A stretch of DNA of 64,000 nucleotides from an uncultured Latescibacterota bacterium (GTDB lineage: Bacteria > Latescibacterota > UBA2968 > UBA8231): NCBI GenBank assembly GCA_951813615.1, contig OX638377.1, positions 5,429,739-5,493,738 on the forward strand, in the 5' to 3' direction. The position numbers and the translations under genes are program-made. A model generated the notes under the pieces. The model worked only from the letters and a program-made list of their open reading frames with translations, searched no databases and had not been told where the DNA came from. Shown one piece after another: positions 1 to 8,951 of the stretch. Numbering within the stretch: the stretch's first letter is position 1; the number at the start of each line of letters is the position of its first letter.

Positions 1-1
1 C

Positions 2-1669
2 ACCTCGCCGCACAAGGGCGAGCAAGTCTCGGTGCGGGGCATTGTAACGGCTGTCGCCCGCAGTGGCTTCTACTTCCAAGACCCAACCGGCGACGGCGAC
101 GAGCGCACGTCCGACGGGATGTTCGTCTATACCAAAAAGGCCCCGAGGGTCTCCGTCGGCGACGAGGTACAGGTGACCGGTACCGTGATCGAATACATTC
201 CCGGCGGCGCGGCCACCAACAATCTGTCGATAACCGAATTCTCGCAACCTGACCGCATTCAGACCTTGTCAACCGGCAACCCCACGCCAGCCCCAGTAGT
301 CCTTGGCGCGGCCGGCCGCCAGCCGCCGACAAGGGTCATTGACGACGACCGCTTCGCAGTTTTCGACCCAGCCGAGGACGGCATTGACTTTTACGAGTCG
401 CTAGAAGGGATGCTGGTGGAGGTGCCAGACGCGGTCGCCATTAGTCCGACCAACCGCTTTGGTGAGATTGTCGTCCTCGCCGATGCGGGTGCGGGGCAGC
501 GGCTCAACTCGCGGGGCGGGTTGAATCTAACGCCGCATACCCTGCATCCGCAGCGCATCCAGCTCGACGACAGCCTACTACCCGGCACCATGCCGGCCGC
601 GCAGGTCGGCGATGCCCTCGGCCATGTGCGCGGCCCGGTTAGCTACCGCTTTGGCAACTTTGAGGTGCTCGTCTTGACCGAGCCGGTGGTCGAGAGCGCT
701 GGCTTGGTGCCGGAAATAACCGCCCTCGTCGGCACGGCCCAGCATCTGACGGTGGGCAGTTTCAACGTGTTCAATCTCGACCCCAATGACGACGACAAAA
801 GTGCGGATCTAGCGGACGGTCAATTCGCGGCCATTGCCGACCAAATCGTCCATCGCTTGGGCGCACCGGATGTGCTGGCCTTGCAGGAAGTGCAGGACAA
901 CAGCGGCGCGGTCAACGACGGCACCACTTCAGCGGACCAGACGGCGCAAACGCTCATTGCCGCCATTGCTGCGGCCGGTGGCCCGAGGTATGAGTACGCG
1001 GATGTCGCGCCCCCAGATGGGGCCGACGGCGGCCAGCCGGGAGGCAATATCCGCGTTGGGTACCTCTACCAGCCCGGTCGGGTGGCCCTGATTGGTTCGG
1101 TGGAACGCATTGAAGACACCGATGGCGACGATGCCTTCCACCACAGCCGCAAACCGCTCAAGGCCGCGTTCGATTTCAAGGGAACCAAGCTGACGGTGAT
1201 CAACTGCCACTTCTCGTCCAAGTTTGGCAGTCCACCCCTCTTCGGTCGAATCCAGCCGCCGCCGAATGGTGGGCTTGCCAAGCGCCTCGCGCAGGCCGCG
1301 TTCGTCCACGACCTCGTCGCCGAACTGCTAGCCGCCAATCCCAACGCCAACATCGTCGTGCTCGGGGATCTCAACGAACTTCCGTTTCCGCTCGCCCCAG
1401 TACAACCGCCGCCGGGCGATGTCCTGCAAACGCTCGCCGGCACTCCGCCGATCCTCTTCAATCTCGGCGACGTGGTAGATGGGGACTTGGCCTATTCCTA
1501 TAACTTTCAGGGAGTTTCCCAGCAGCTCGACTACCTGCTAGTCAGCTCGGCCCTGCTCGCGCTCCAGCCCGAGTTCGACCATGTCCACGTCAACACCGAG
1601 TTCCCCAACCAAGCCAGCGACCACGACCCCATCCTCGCGCGGTTACTGCTTTATGATCGCCCAGACTAG
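2..1669 (+). CDS. Secreted endonuclease/exonuclease/phosphatase-family nuclease, 5' end missing
   Basis: The reading frame is open from the first bases of the window, so the gene begins upstream; the GTG at 32 lies inside a conserved OB-fold stretch (residues reading 'VSVRGIVTAV' then 'GFYFQDPTGDGD') and is not the true start. The first ~230 visible residues resemble the YhcR-type nucleic-acid-binding OB domain found on extracellular nucleases. The rest is an EEP catalytic domain: 'GSFNVFNL' (Asn ~245, numbering from base 32), 'LALQEVQ' (Glu ~286), 'CHFSS', 'LGDLNELP' (Asp/Asn ~446-448) and 'ASDHDPI' (Asp/His ~530-531) supply the metal and catalytic residues. It probably degrades extracellular nucleic acid or hydrolyses phosphodiesters. 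It is convergent with the RRM gene and the two stop codons share a CTAG. Confidence 0.85.
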   Translation, partial: TSPHKGEQVSVRGIVTAVARSGFYFQDPTGDGDERTSDGMFVYTKKAPRVSVGDEVQVTGTVIEYIPGGAATNNLSITEFSQPDRIQTLSTGNPTPAPVVLGAAGRQPPTRVIDDDRFAVFDPAEDGIDFYESLEGMLVEVPDAVAISPTNRFGEIVVLADAGAGQRLNSRGGLNLTPHTLHPQRIQLDDSLLPGTMPAAQVGDALGHVRGPVSYRFGNFEVLVLTEPVVESAGLVPEITALVGTAQHLTVGSFNVFNLDPNDDDKSADLADGQFAAIADQIVHRLGAPDVLALQEVQDNSGAVNDGTTSADQTAQTLIAAIAAAGGPRYEYADVAPPDGADGGQPGGNIRVGYLYQPGRVALIGSVERIEDTDGDDAFHHSRKPLKAAFDFKGTKLTVINCHFSSKFGSPPLFGRIQPPPNGGLAKRLAQAAFVHDLVAELLAANPNANIVVLGDLNELPFPLAPVQPPPGDVLQTLAGTPPILFNLGDVVDGDLAYSYNFQGVSQQLDYLLVSSALLALQPEFDHVHVNTEFPNQASDHDPILARLLLYDRPD

Positions 1670-2037
1670 GAACCCCGCCGTCCACTCCTTCGCATATTAC
1701 CCGAGTTGTGCTGGCCGCCACGAGGAGAGAAAAAACTACTGTGCTGCTGGTCTGCGCGGTCGCCGCCCTTGCCCGACCCGCGCCCGCCCTTGCCCTTGCG
1801 CTCAAGCGCCTCGCTGAGATGCAGCTTCTGCCCCTCAAATTCCTTGTCGTTGAGATGGGCAATAGCTTCTTCACCTTCGTGCCGGGTAGCCATCTCCACA
1901 TAGCCAAAACCGCGCGAGGCACCGCTCTTTTTGTCGCGGGCGATGGTAGCGGCCACGACGGTCCCATACGGTTGAAAGAGCTGGACCAGCGCCTCTTTTT
2001 TAGTTGTCTTCGCCAAATTGCCCACGTGTATGTTCAC
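1666..2037 (-). CDS. Small RRM (RNP-1) RNA-binding protein
   Basis: A 123-residue protein with one RNA-recognition motif: RNP2 'IHVGNLA' near residue 3 and RNP1 'RGFGYVEM' near residue 43, followed by a Gly/Lys/Arg/Ser-rich basic tail from about residue 80. This is the architecture of the cyanobacterial/proteobacterial Rbp-type small RRM proteins, often linked to cold adaptation and RNA chaperoning. The start is GTG at 2037, supported by AAAGGAG about seven bases upstream. Stop codon overlaps the stop of the convergent nuclease gene. The function (RNA binding) is secure from the motif; the RNA target is unknown. Confidence 0.88.
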   Translation of the reverse strand: MNIHVGNLAKTTKKEALVQLFQPYGTVVAATIARDKKSGASRGFGYVEMATRHEGEEAIAHLNDKEFEGQKLHLSEALERKGKGGRGSGKGGDRADQQHSSFFSPRGGQHNSGNMRRSGRRGS

Positions 2038-2188
2038 AGTGTGCTCCTTTCGCTGACGCGGATTGTTTTCCTCCGCGCGTCTTGTCGTTCATCTCGCCGA
2101 TTTGGATGCCGGTCAGCGCCCGTATTTCCTTATCGAGTCTCGCCAGTCGTTTGATTTTCCGCAACTCGGGATAATCCATCCACATCAT
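2000..2188 (-). CDS. Possible 62-residue protein between sulfatase and RRM gene
   Basis: An ATG at 2188 opens a 62-codon frame whose first half is charged and helical-looking ('YPELRKIKRLARLDKEIRAL') and whose end overlaps the first 38 bases of the RRM gene in another frame. It follows the sulfatase stop (2203) by 14 bases. The C-terminal part coincides with the RRM ribosome-binding site and reads like non-coding sequence, so this may only be leader DNA. No family recognised. Confidence 0.2.
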   Translation of the reverse strand: MMWMDYPELRKIKRLARLDKEIRALTGIQIGEMNDKTRGGKQSASAKGAHCEHTRGQFGEDN

Positions 2189-2202
2189 TGTCAATCTCTC
2201 GG

Positions 2203-3603
2203 CTAGCGCTGCATCCGCGTCTTGCCGTACCAATCCATCATCCGCTCCACCATCTCTCCCCGCGCTCCCGCATGAGCCGGATCGTCGTACAGGTTGTACA
2301 ACTCGTCCGGGTCCTCTTCTAAATGATACAACTCCCCGTAGGGTTCCCCGGGGTAAAAAACCAATTTCCACGCCTCGGTTCGCGCCATGATGCGCGGGCC
2401 ATACTCGGAAAACGCGGTCTCGTGCAATACAGCCTCTTCCCCGCACAACAGCGGCTCCAAAGAAAGTCCCGCCGCCCCAGCCAACGGCTCCAATCCCGCC
2501 ATTTCCAACAGGGTCGGGCCTAGGTCAATCAGCTCTACTAGCGGATCGCGTGCCCCTAGCCGCTCGACTCCGGGACCGGCAAAAACCAGCGGCACTCGCG
2601 CCACCGAGTCGTAGTGAGACGAAAACTTGTAGACTTGGTGGTGGTCGCCGAGGCAGTCGCCGTGATCCGAGGTAAACACAAAAATCGTGTTGTCCAGCTC
2701 GCCCCGCTCGTCCATGGCCGCGACCATCGCGCCGACCCAATCGTCAATAGCTGTGATATTGGCGTAGTAGTGCCGGCGCATGCGGCGAATGCGCTCTGGG
2801 GTCGCTCGGCTCCACCAGATCGCTGCGGGTGCGTGTTTGCCGTCCATGCCCTCCATGGCTTGGCGCTGTGGCGGGGGCTTGGTGTCGAGCTCGTTGAGGA
2901 TCCCCACGGGGTCGGGAATGTCCACGCCCTCGTAGCGCGCCAGCGCGGACGCAGGCGCGTCAAAAGGGTCGTGCGGGCCGGCGAAACCGCTCCACAGGAA
3001 GAGCGGCACGGCAAAGTCGTGCGTTCGAATGGCCTCCACGCTCCAGCGCCCAATGCAATTGTCGATAAACAAGGCTTCGTCGTGCGGCCACACGGCCGCG
3101 CCCAAGTAATCCGGCCAATTGGGCACGTCGCGGTAGTAAGTCAGCGCCGGTCGCCTAAGCCCGAACTGCATCAGGTACAAGTCGTAGTCGTCTGGGTCGG
3201 GGCCGTGGTGGCCTTGCCGATAATTTTTGTTTTCGACGACAGTGCGGTGGCGGAAGCCGCACGGCAGGCGGATGGGCGCGGTGTGCATCTTGCCGATGTT
3301 GACCGTATGATAGTCGCCGTCCCTGAGTTGCTCAATCCAGTTGGGCTGGTCGGGCGTCAGCCACGCCTCGTTGCGGTCAATGCCGTGGGTATGGACGTAC
3401 TGGCCCGAGACGATGCTGTTGCGCGACGGACCGCAAACGGCCCCTTGCACAAAGGCGTGACTGAACGCCACGCCGCGAGCGGCCAGCCGGTCAATGTGCG
3501 GGGTGATGACGTGGTCGTAGCCCAAGCAACCGAGCGTGTCCCAGCGCTGCTGGTCGGTGACGATCAGGATGATATTAAGCGCGCTATTCTCTGTCTTGTT
3601 CAT
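2203..3603 (-). CDS. Type I sulfatase (arylsulfatase/choline-sulfatase-like)
   Basis: A 466-residue alkaline-phosphatase-fold sulfatase. 'IVTDQQR' at residues 15-20 gives the first metal Asp, C57-G-P-S-R is the canonical site for oxidation to formylglycine by anaerobic-type or FGE maturases, 'GKMH' (~104) supplies the Lys/His pair, and 'TSDHGD' (~311) the second metal pair. No signal peptide is evident at the chosen ATG (3603), so the enzyme may be cytoplasmic. A longer frame (to 3687) exists but would run 84 bases into the upstream TPR gene in an unlikely sequence; the ATG at 3603 overlaps that gene's end by 20 bases, suggesting coupling. Likely removes sulfate from small sulfated metabolites or sugars; substrate not determinable here. 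Confidence 0.9.
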   Translation of the reverse strand: MNKTENSALNIILIVTDQQRWDTLGCLGYDHVITPHIDRLAARGVAFSHAFVQGAVCGPSRNSIVSGQYVHTHGIDRNEAWLTPDQPNWIEQLRDGDYHTVNIGKMHTAPIRLPCGFRHRTVVENKNYRQGHHGPDPDDYDLYLMQFGLRRPALTYYRDVPNWPDYLGAAVWPHDEALFIDNCIGRWSVEAIRTHDFAVPLFLWSGFAGPHDPFDAPASALARYEGVDIPDPVGILNELDTKPPPQRQAMEGMDGKHAPAAIWWSRATPERIRRMRRHYYANITAIDDWVGAMVAAMDERGELDNTIFVFTSDHGDCLGDHHQVYKFSSHYDSVARVPLVFAGPGVERLGARDPLVELIDLGPTLLEMAGLEPLAGAAGLSLEPLLCGEEAVLHETAFSEYGPRIMARTEAWKLVFYPGEPYGELYHLEEDPDELYNLYDDPAHAGARGEMVERMMDWYGKTRMQR

Positions 3604-4399
3604 GTTGCTCAACGGCCTTTTCCAATTCGGGCAGCAGCACGTTTTTGACCCAACTAAAATCTGGATTGATTGCGAGCGCCTTTGCAAAGGCCGCTCGCGC
3701 CAGCGCTAGCTCTCCTCGGTCCTGGTAAGCGAGGCCGAGCCAAGCATAGGTGCGGCTGTGTCCCCATGCGGGATGGACGGGATCGGTCGGCTCTTCTCGG
3801 GCGAACAGTTCGGCGGCGCGCTGGAATTCTTGCAAACCCTTTTCCTTGCTGCCACCAAACATGCTGGGGGTATTAAAGTCGCGTATGGCCGTGCACAGCA
3901 CGACGCGCGGATTGTCGGGTGCGAGCTGCACTGCTTTTTTCAGGGCCTGCTCTGCTCTGCGTCCCAAGACCATGCCCTTGATCGGGTTGAGGCCGATCTG
4001 TCGTCCATATGCGCTCGATAGCAGGGCATAGGCTTCGGCCGCTTGCGGGTCGATCTCAGTAGCCTTTTGCAAATGCTCGACAGTGGCTTTGAGGTGTTCA
4101 GAAGCCGCGCCTTTGTTTTCCTCGCCCGCGGCCAACAGGTGGTCGGCGATGCGGTAGTCGGCCAAGGCGATGTAGTAGTGGCCCCACGCAGCCAAGGCGG
4201 TGTCGGCCAAGGCGCGCTCAAACGCAGCCTTCGCCGCGTGCATCGCGTCGAGAGAGCCTCCGTTTTCACCCAGCATCTGTTTGCCGCTGACGAGCAGGCT
4301 GTTGGCGGAGCTTCCCGTCGCCAGCATTGGCGACGCTTGTGCGCGGGTCGGAGCGGACAGCGACAAGACGAAAGCGAGCACAAGCAAAAAGCGTGACAT
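3584..4399 (-). CDS. Periplasmic/secreted TPR-repeat protein
   Basis: 271 residues with an N-terminal signal peptide (Met-Ser-Arg then a Leu/Val-rich core ending 'TRAQA'). The rest is helical with recognisable TPR units, for example 'WGHYYIALADYRIAD', 'PQAAEAYALLSSAYG' and 'AWLGLAYQDRGELALARAAF'. The ATG at 4399 is preferred over the open frame to 4438 because it gives the signal peptide and has AAGGA six bases before it. It is upstream of and overlaps the sulfatase. Bases 4315-4334, just after the signal peptide codons, are one copy of a 20-bp palindromic repeat that recurs at 52011. Role: protein-protein scaffold, otherwise unknown. Confidence 0.75.
   Translation of the reverse strand: MSRFLLVLAFVLSLSAPTRAQASPMLATGSSANSLLVSGKQMLGENGGSLDAMHAAKAAFERALADTALAAWGHYYIALADYRIADHLLAAGEENKGAASEHLKATVEHLQKATEIDPQAAEAYALLSSAYGRQIGLNPIKGMVLGRRAEQALKKAVQLAPDNPRVVLCTAIRDFNTPSMFGGSKEKGLQEFQRAAELFAREEPTDPVHPAWGHSRTYAWLGLAYQDRGELALARAAFAKALAINPDFSWVKNVLLPELEKAVEQHEQDRE
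4315..4334. repeat. 20-bp dispersed palindrome, copy 1
   Basis: CCGTCGCCAGCATTGGCGAC, which folds as GTCGCCA-GCAT-TGGCGAC (7-bp stem, 4-base loop). An identical 20-mer occurs at 52011-52030. This copy is inside the TPR gene, encoding part of the region after the signal peptide. Confidence 0.6.
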
Positions 4400-4471
4400 A
4401 CGTATCCTTCCGCCGACCGCACGGTCAATATGGTTCAATGGTTCAGGGAGACGCCGACGAGGGAGCCGTAT

Positions 4472-4801
4472 TTAGGAAGTTTCGCTTTTTTCGGCCCTAG
4501 CCGCCCCACAACTCCAACAGTCCGTAAACGCTCCCGGACACTCCTCGCCGCACGCGGCGCAGGTCCAGGGTTCTTTATCTTCCGCAGCCGTTGCAAACAG
4601 AGTATCGATGTGCGACTTCGCGGCCGCGGCCTGTTTGTCGTCCAAGACCCACAACTCCGGCCAGCACTCAATCGGAGGCAATTCGCCCACGCCGCCGAGC
4701 AGGTGCTGACGGCGCAAAACGCATTCAATGCCCTGTGCGGCCAGCGAGTTTTTGAGGTGGCTGAGCATGGCCAAATCCTGCGTAGTATAAACTCGTTCCA
4801 T
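4472..4801 (-). CDS. DUF2007 domain protein with C-terminal zinc ribbon
   Basis: 109 residues. Residues 1-67 ('RVYTTQDLAMLSHLKNSLAA' through 'PELWVLDD') match the DUF2007 'putative signal-transducing protein' fold, a small alpha/beta domain. After a short helical linker there is a Cys4 zinc ribbon, 'WTCAACGEECPGAF' and 'CWSCG' (Cys ~81, 84, 95, 98). Fusions of DUF2007 to zinc ribbons are common and uncharacterised. It sits 21 bases after the histidine-kinase stop on the same strand, so it is likely in the same transcript; a signalling role is suggested only by that. Confidence 0.75.
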   Translation of the reverse strand: MERVYTTQDLAMLSHLKNSLAAQGIECVLRRQHLLGGVGELPPIECWPELWVLDDKQAAAAKSHIDTLFATAAEDKEPWTCAACGEECPGAFTDCWSCGAARAEKSETS

Positions 4802-4822
4802 CGTCTGCTTCCTCCTTCGGCG

Positions 4823-7702
4823 TTACGCGCTGGTCGCAATCCGTTCCCGCAAGGCCGGCAACAACCGCGCCACTTCATCCTCCAGCAACGCCAGCGCTTC
4901 CTCTGCGCCAGCAAACGCTTCCTCGCGTCCGATTTCCTCCAACCGATGCGCAGCCTCGGCCACCTTCTCCGCCCCGAAAACGTGCGCCGACCCCTTGAGC
5001 GTATGCGCGGCCCGCCGCAATTCAGGACCATCCGCGGCGGCGATGTGTTCGCGGATCTGCTGCATCAGCTTGGGGCACTCGGCAAAAAACATCTCCGCGA
5101 GCTCGCGCAGCATGGCCTCGTCGCCGCCGACGTTTTCGAGTGCGGCATCCCACTCGAAGGGCACATCCGCCGGCGCAAGCAGTTCGGCCTCAGCATTGGG
5201 GCCGCCACCCTCCACAGCCGCGTACAGCTCGTGCGGGCGCACCGGCTTGGCCACATAACCATCCATTCCCGCCGCCAAGAAGCGGTCGCGGTCGCCTTTC
5301 ATGGCATGGGCGGTCATGGCGACGATTGGGATATGCCCACCGCTCTGTGCCTCTGCTTGGCGAATGGCCGCGGTGGCCTCTAGGCCATCCATCTCCGGCA
5401 TTTGCACGTCCATCAGCACCACGTCAAAGGGCTGCGCCGCCACCTGCTCCACGGCCGCGCGGCCATTGTTCACTACTACTACGGAATGGCCACGCTCCTC
5501 CAACAGCCGCACGGCCACCTGCTGGTTGATCGCCCCATCCTCGGCCAAGAGGATGCGGCGGCTCTCGACTGCTACAGGCTCGTCCCCAAGCACATGCGTC
5601 TCCACCGACGGGGTGGCTTCGAGAGCCGCGCCAATGGCCTCTAGCAGGTCGGACTGCTTGATCGGCTTGATCAGGCTGCGGGCAATACCCAAGGAACGCG
5701 ACCGCGCACTGTACCCGGCTCGGTCGGCCGAGGAAAGCAGCAGCACCGGCACTTGGGCAAACGCTGCGTTCTCGCGGATTATCGCTACCGTTTCTAGGCC
5801 GTCCATCTCCGGCATCATCAGATCCATCAGCACTATGTCGAAAGGCTGCGCCGCGGCCTCCAAGGCTGCGATGGCAGCCGAGCCGCTCTCCACGAGTTCA
5901 GCTTCCATCTCCCAGCTTTTGAGGATCTCTTCGAGAATCCGCCGATTGGTCGCATGGTCGTCGACAACTAAGACTTTTAGCCCCCGCAGCGAGATCAGAT
6001 CGGTGCGCTTGGTTTTCGGCGTTCCCAGCCCAAAGCGGACCGTGCAGTAAAAGGTGCTGCCTGTGCCCTCTTCGCTCTCGACCCAGATGCGGCCCCCCAT
6101 CAGTTCGATTAGCTGCTGCGAAATGGCCAAACCCAAGCCGCTGCCACCAAAGCGCCGCGAGGTCGAGCTATCGACCTGGCTGAAAGAGTCGAATATCCGC
6201 GCCTGTTTCTCCGGCGCAATGCCGATCCCAGTGTCGCGCACCCACAGGCGCAGGCGCACGGCATCTGGCAACGCCTCTTCCACGGCGATGCCAACTTCCA
6301 CTTCGCCTTCTTCGGTAAACTTGACGGCATTGCCCACCAAGTTGATCACCACTTGGCGCAAGCGGCGCGGGTCGCCGACCAAGCGGTCGGGTACGTCCGT
6401 GGGGATGTGGCACACCAACTCGATGTTTTTGCTCGCCGCGTGCATGGCTAGCGTCTGCACGGCAGTGCCCACCTCGTCCCGCAAGTCGAATTCGATGTCC
6501 TCCAAGGCCAAGCGTCCTGCTTCGACTTTGGAGAAGTCGAGGATGTCGTTGAGCAGGGATAGCAGGGATTCCGCCGACTGCTGCACCAAGGTCAAATAGC
6601 TGCGCTGTTGCGATTCGAGCCGGGTGCGTCCCAAGAGCTCGGTCATGCCGATGATGCCGTTCATTGGGGTGCGAATCTCGTGGCTCATATTGGCCAAGAA
6701 CGCGCTCTTGGCGTGGTTGGCCGCTTCGGCCTGCTCCACGGCATCGCGCAGGGCCTCCTGCGACTCTTCAAGTGCCAGCAGGGCCTCGTGCTCGGATTGC
6801 GCGGTTGCCGCGGTTAGGCGGTATTGCTCTTGTAGCTGCTCTTCCGAGCGCCGCCTTTCCGCATCGACTCGCGAAAGCGACGCGGCGTTCCACCAAATGA
6901 GCAGGGCAAAGGCCAAGATGTTGAGTAGCGTAAAGAGCGAGAGGCCAAACTCGTAGCCATAGAGAGACTCGCCCTGCATCCGCACCCAGTCGAGTGCGAG
7001 GGGAATGGCAAAAGCGGCCGGCAAGAGGCGACGCGCTACGGACCCGCCCTCTGTGGTGCTGATGATGGTGGCGATCGGCTCGCGGTGCGGGCGAGCGCAG
7101 ATCAGGCCAGCACAGAGGATGAGAAATTCGGTCGCCGTGTCTGGGACGACCGGCACGTACCCGGCGATCCCGTAGAGCAGCAGCACGTTGTGGAAGTAGC
7201 TGCTCATCGACAACAGCCCAACGGCTGTTGCCGCGATCCCGCAGATCTGCCACAGATAGGCGCGGCCCCTCACCCGCACGTCCATCAGCACCAAAGCCAA
7301 GCCGATCAGCAAAAAGGAAAAAGCCGCATTGGGCGACATCCGGTAGCCGCCCAGCTTAAAATAAAAAAGGTATGAATCGACTCCCCGCTCCCAGTTGTAT
7401 TGGTAGCCGATCAACTTGAGCACGGAGATCACCACTACGGTCGCCCCCAGCACCACGCTCGCAGACCGCCGCCAGCGGCTCAGCGGCTCGGCCTGCAACA
7501 ACAAAAGCGCCGCGCCAGCCAAGATAAACTGCATCGCCACGAGCGGGTGCGTCGCCACCCAACTGATGTGCATGAAGCTTTTGAGGTATTCGTCGTCGAC
7601 GTTCCAGCCCCACAACACCAACGCGCCCGTTAGCACGGTCGTGGAGGCTGCCAATCGCGCCAGCCAGTAGGTCCCGCGAAGGAAGCGGGGGTCGCCCTCC
7701 AT
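4823..7702 (-). CDS. Membrane-bound hybrid histidine kinase (HisKA-HATPase-REC-REC-HPt)
   Basis: 959 residues. About seven or more hydrophobic segments fill residues 13-275 (a MASE-like membrane sensor rather than a periplasmic domain), then a coiled coil (~280-330). HisKA has 'NMSHEIRTPMNGIIG' with phospho-acceptor His341; the ATPase has the N box 'NLVGNAVKF', G1 'DTGIGIA' and G2 'GGSGLGLA'. Two receivers follow: Asp627 in 'VLMDLMMPEMDG' and Asp765 in 'VLMDVQMPEMDG'. A C-terminal HPt domain carries His900 in 'AAHTLKGSA'. It is thus a self-contained BarA/ArcB-type phosphorelay able to feed an external receiver. The gene begins 2 bases after the stop of the stand-alone receiver, so the pair is co-transcribed. 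The signal is unknown. Confidence 0.93.
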   Translation of the reverse strand: MEGDPRFLRGTYWLARLAASTTVLTGALVLWGWNVDDEYLKSFMHISWVATHPLVAMQFILAGAALLLLQAEPLSRWRRSASVVLGATVVVISVLKLIGYQYNWERGVDSYLFYFKLGGYRMSPNAAFSFLLIGLALVLMDVRVRGRAYLWQICGIAATAVGLLSMSSYFHNVLLLYGIAGYVPVVPDTATEFLILCAGLICARPHREPIATIISTTEGGSVARRLLPAAFAIPLALDWVRMQGESLYGYEFGLSLFTLLNILAFALLIWWNAASLSRVDAERRRSEEQLQEQYRLTAATAQSEHEALLALEESQEALRDAVEQAEAANHAKSAFLANMSHEIRTPMNGIIGMTELLGRTRLESQQRSYLTLVQQSAESLLSLLNDILDFSKVEAGRLALEDIEFDLRDEVGTAVQTLAMHAASKNIELVCHIPTDVPDRLVGDPRRLRQVVINLVGNAVKFTEEGEVEVGIAVEEALPDAVRLRLWVRDTGIGIAPEKQARIFDSFSQVDSSTSRRFGGSGLGLAISQQLIELMGGRIWVESEEGTGSTFYCTVRFGLGTPKTKRTDLISLRGLKVLVVDDHATNRRILEEILKSWEMEAELVESGSAAIAALEAAAQPFDIVLMDLMMPEMDGLETVAIIRENAAFAQVPVLLLSSADRAGYSARSRSLGIARSLIKPIKQSDLLEAIGAALEATPSVETHVLGDEPVAVESRRILLAEDGAINQQVAVRLLEERGHSVVVVNNGRAAVEQVAAQPFDVVLMDVQMPEMDGLEATAAIRQAEAQSGGHIPIVAMTAHAMKGDRDRFLAAGMDGYVAKPVRPHELYAAVEGGGPNAEAELLAPADVPFEWDAALENVGGDEAMLRELAEMFFAECPKLMQQIREHIAAADGPELRRAAHTLKGSAHVFGAEKVAEAAHRLEEIGREEAFAGAEEALALLEDEVARLLPALRERIATSA

Positions 7703-7704
7703 CG

Positions 7705-8076
7705 CTAACCTGCTACGGCCTCCCGGATAGACCGGGCCAAGCTCTCGCCATCGATCTGCGTTTTGATTAGGTAATCGCGGGCACCGGCCGCTACGGCCTC
7801 TGCGGCGAGCACTTCGTCATCGAGGCCCGTCAAGACCAATACGGGGATATTCGGAACGGTTGCTTTGACGCGCTCGAAGGTGGCCAACTCTTGGCTGTCG
7901 GGCAGTACCAAGTCGAGGAGGACTGCATCGATGCCACCGGCCGCTAACCGCGCCAAGCCGGCCGCTAGGTGATCGACCGCTTCCACGGCAAATTCCGGTT
8001 TTAGAAAGCCCTGCAACAGGCGAGCGTGAATGGGATTGTCCTCGACGAGCAGGACGGATATGGGGGAATTAGCCAT
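7705..8076 (-). CDS. Single-domain response regulator (CheY-like)
   Basis: 123 residues, one receiver domain and no output domain. Acidic pocket 'VEDN' (residues 11-14), phospho-acceptor Asp55 in 'VLLDLVLPD', Thr in 'VLTGLDD' and the conserved Lys in 'YLIKTQ'. It immediately precedes the hybrid kinase and is its probable partner, either as phosphate sink or as carrier to a remote output. Confidence 0.9.
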   Translation of the reverse strand: MANSPISVLLVEDNPIHARLLQGFLKPEFAVEAVDHLAAGLARLAAGGIDAVLLDLVLPDSQELATFERVKATVPNIPVLVLTGLDDEVLAAEAVAAGARDYLIKTQIDGESLARSIREAVAG

Positions 8077-8130
8077 AGTGCATTATTCATCCATTCGGTG
8101 GGAGCCGTAATCGGGTGTATGAGATGGCTT

Positions 8131-8934
8131 CTAGTCGTAATTGCTCGGCACGTGGTCGCCCAAAAGCCGCCGCTGCCGTGGTGTGGCCTGCGCCAACAGG
8201 GCCGCGTCGAATTGGAATTTGTTCAGATAGGGTGGGTACTTCTGGGTGATAATGCGCTGGGCGTAGTGTACTTGCAGCAAATAGCGCGTCTGGTTGCTCG
8301 TATTGGCCGTGCCCCGGTGCCAAACCTCGCAGCGGAACAACACGCAGTCACCGGCCTTGCACATGATGCTCTGCTCTTCGACGCCCTTAAAACTGGTCTC
8401 GCCCGCCCGGGGCCGCCGACCCGCGCGGTGGCTGCCCGGCACGAAGTGAGTCGGCCCCAGCTCCGTAGTCAAATCGTCGAGATAGTAATGGGCCGTGGTG
8501 ATAAAGATCGGAATCTCTACCTCGGGATGGTCCATGACTTCTTCCGGCAAGGTCAGCGGCTGCCAGTCGGCGTGCAGGGTTTGGTCTGGGCGGCCCGGGC
8601 CGGTTATCCAAGCCGTCATGCCGATGCAGTGACAGTCGTCGCCGTGTACTGCCTCGACTAGGTCAATGATTTCGGGCCGGTCCAAGTACTGGACGAAGAT
8701 CGGGTCGCGGTTGAACGCGTTGTTGATGCTCTTGTTGAGAAAGCCGTGCGAGGCCGGGTCGGTGTGGCGGTCATAGCTTTCCTCTAGCGCGGTCAGCTCG
8801 TCCATAGCCTGGCGCAAGTCGGCGATTTCTCGCTCGTTGAGCACCTGGGGAAAATAGGCGTACCCATCTTCCTTCATCGCCTGCACATAGCCCTCGAGAT
8901 CGGGCCGCGCCATCAGCGGCAACGCCGTTGTCAT
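8131..8934 (-). CDS. Phytanoyl-CoA dioxygenase (PhyH) family protein
   Basis: 267 residues, an Fe(II)/2-oxoglutarate-dependent oxygenase fold. 'LHADWQPL' gives the H-x-D metal pair and 'EVWHRGTANTS' the distal His; 'TRYLLQVHYAQR' supplies the Arg expected to bind 2-oxoglutarate. The frame is open to 9075, but ATG 8934 has AGGAAAGG just upstream and begins the family's typical N-terminus ('YVQAMKEDGYAYFPQVL'), whereas the extension runs through nfuA. It follows nfuA by 17 bases on the same strand. Substrate unknown; this family is heavily expanded in the suspected host lineage. Confidence 0.88.
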   Translation of the reverse strand: MTTALPLMARPDLEGYVQAMKEDGYAYFPQVLNEREIADLRQAMDELTALEESYDRHTDPASHGFLNKSINNAFNRDPIFVQYLDRPEIIDLVEAVHGDDCHCIGMTAWITGPGRPDQTLHADWQPLTLPEEVMDHPEVEIPIFITTAHYYLDDLTTELGPTHFVPGSHRAGRRPRAGETSFKGVEEQSIMCKAGDCVLFRCEVWHRGTANTSNQTRYLLQVHYAQRIITQKYPPYLNKFQFDAALLAQATPRQRRLLGDHVPSNYD

Positions 8935-8951
8935 AGAGCCTTTCCTCGGGA

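Noticed and set aside
2614..3648. 344-codon plus-strand frame opposite the sulfatase
   Set aside because: It is exactly antisense to a gene with clear motifs, shows Val/Arg-rich low-meaning sequence and has no family feature.
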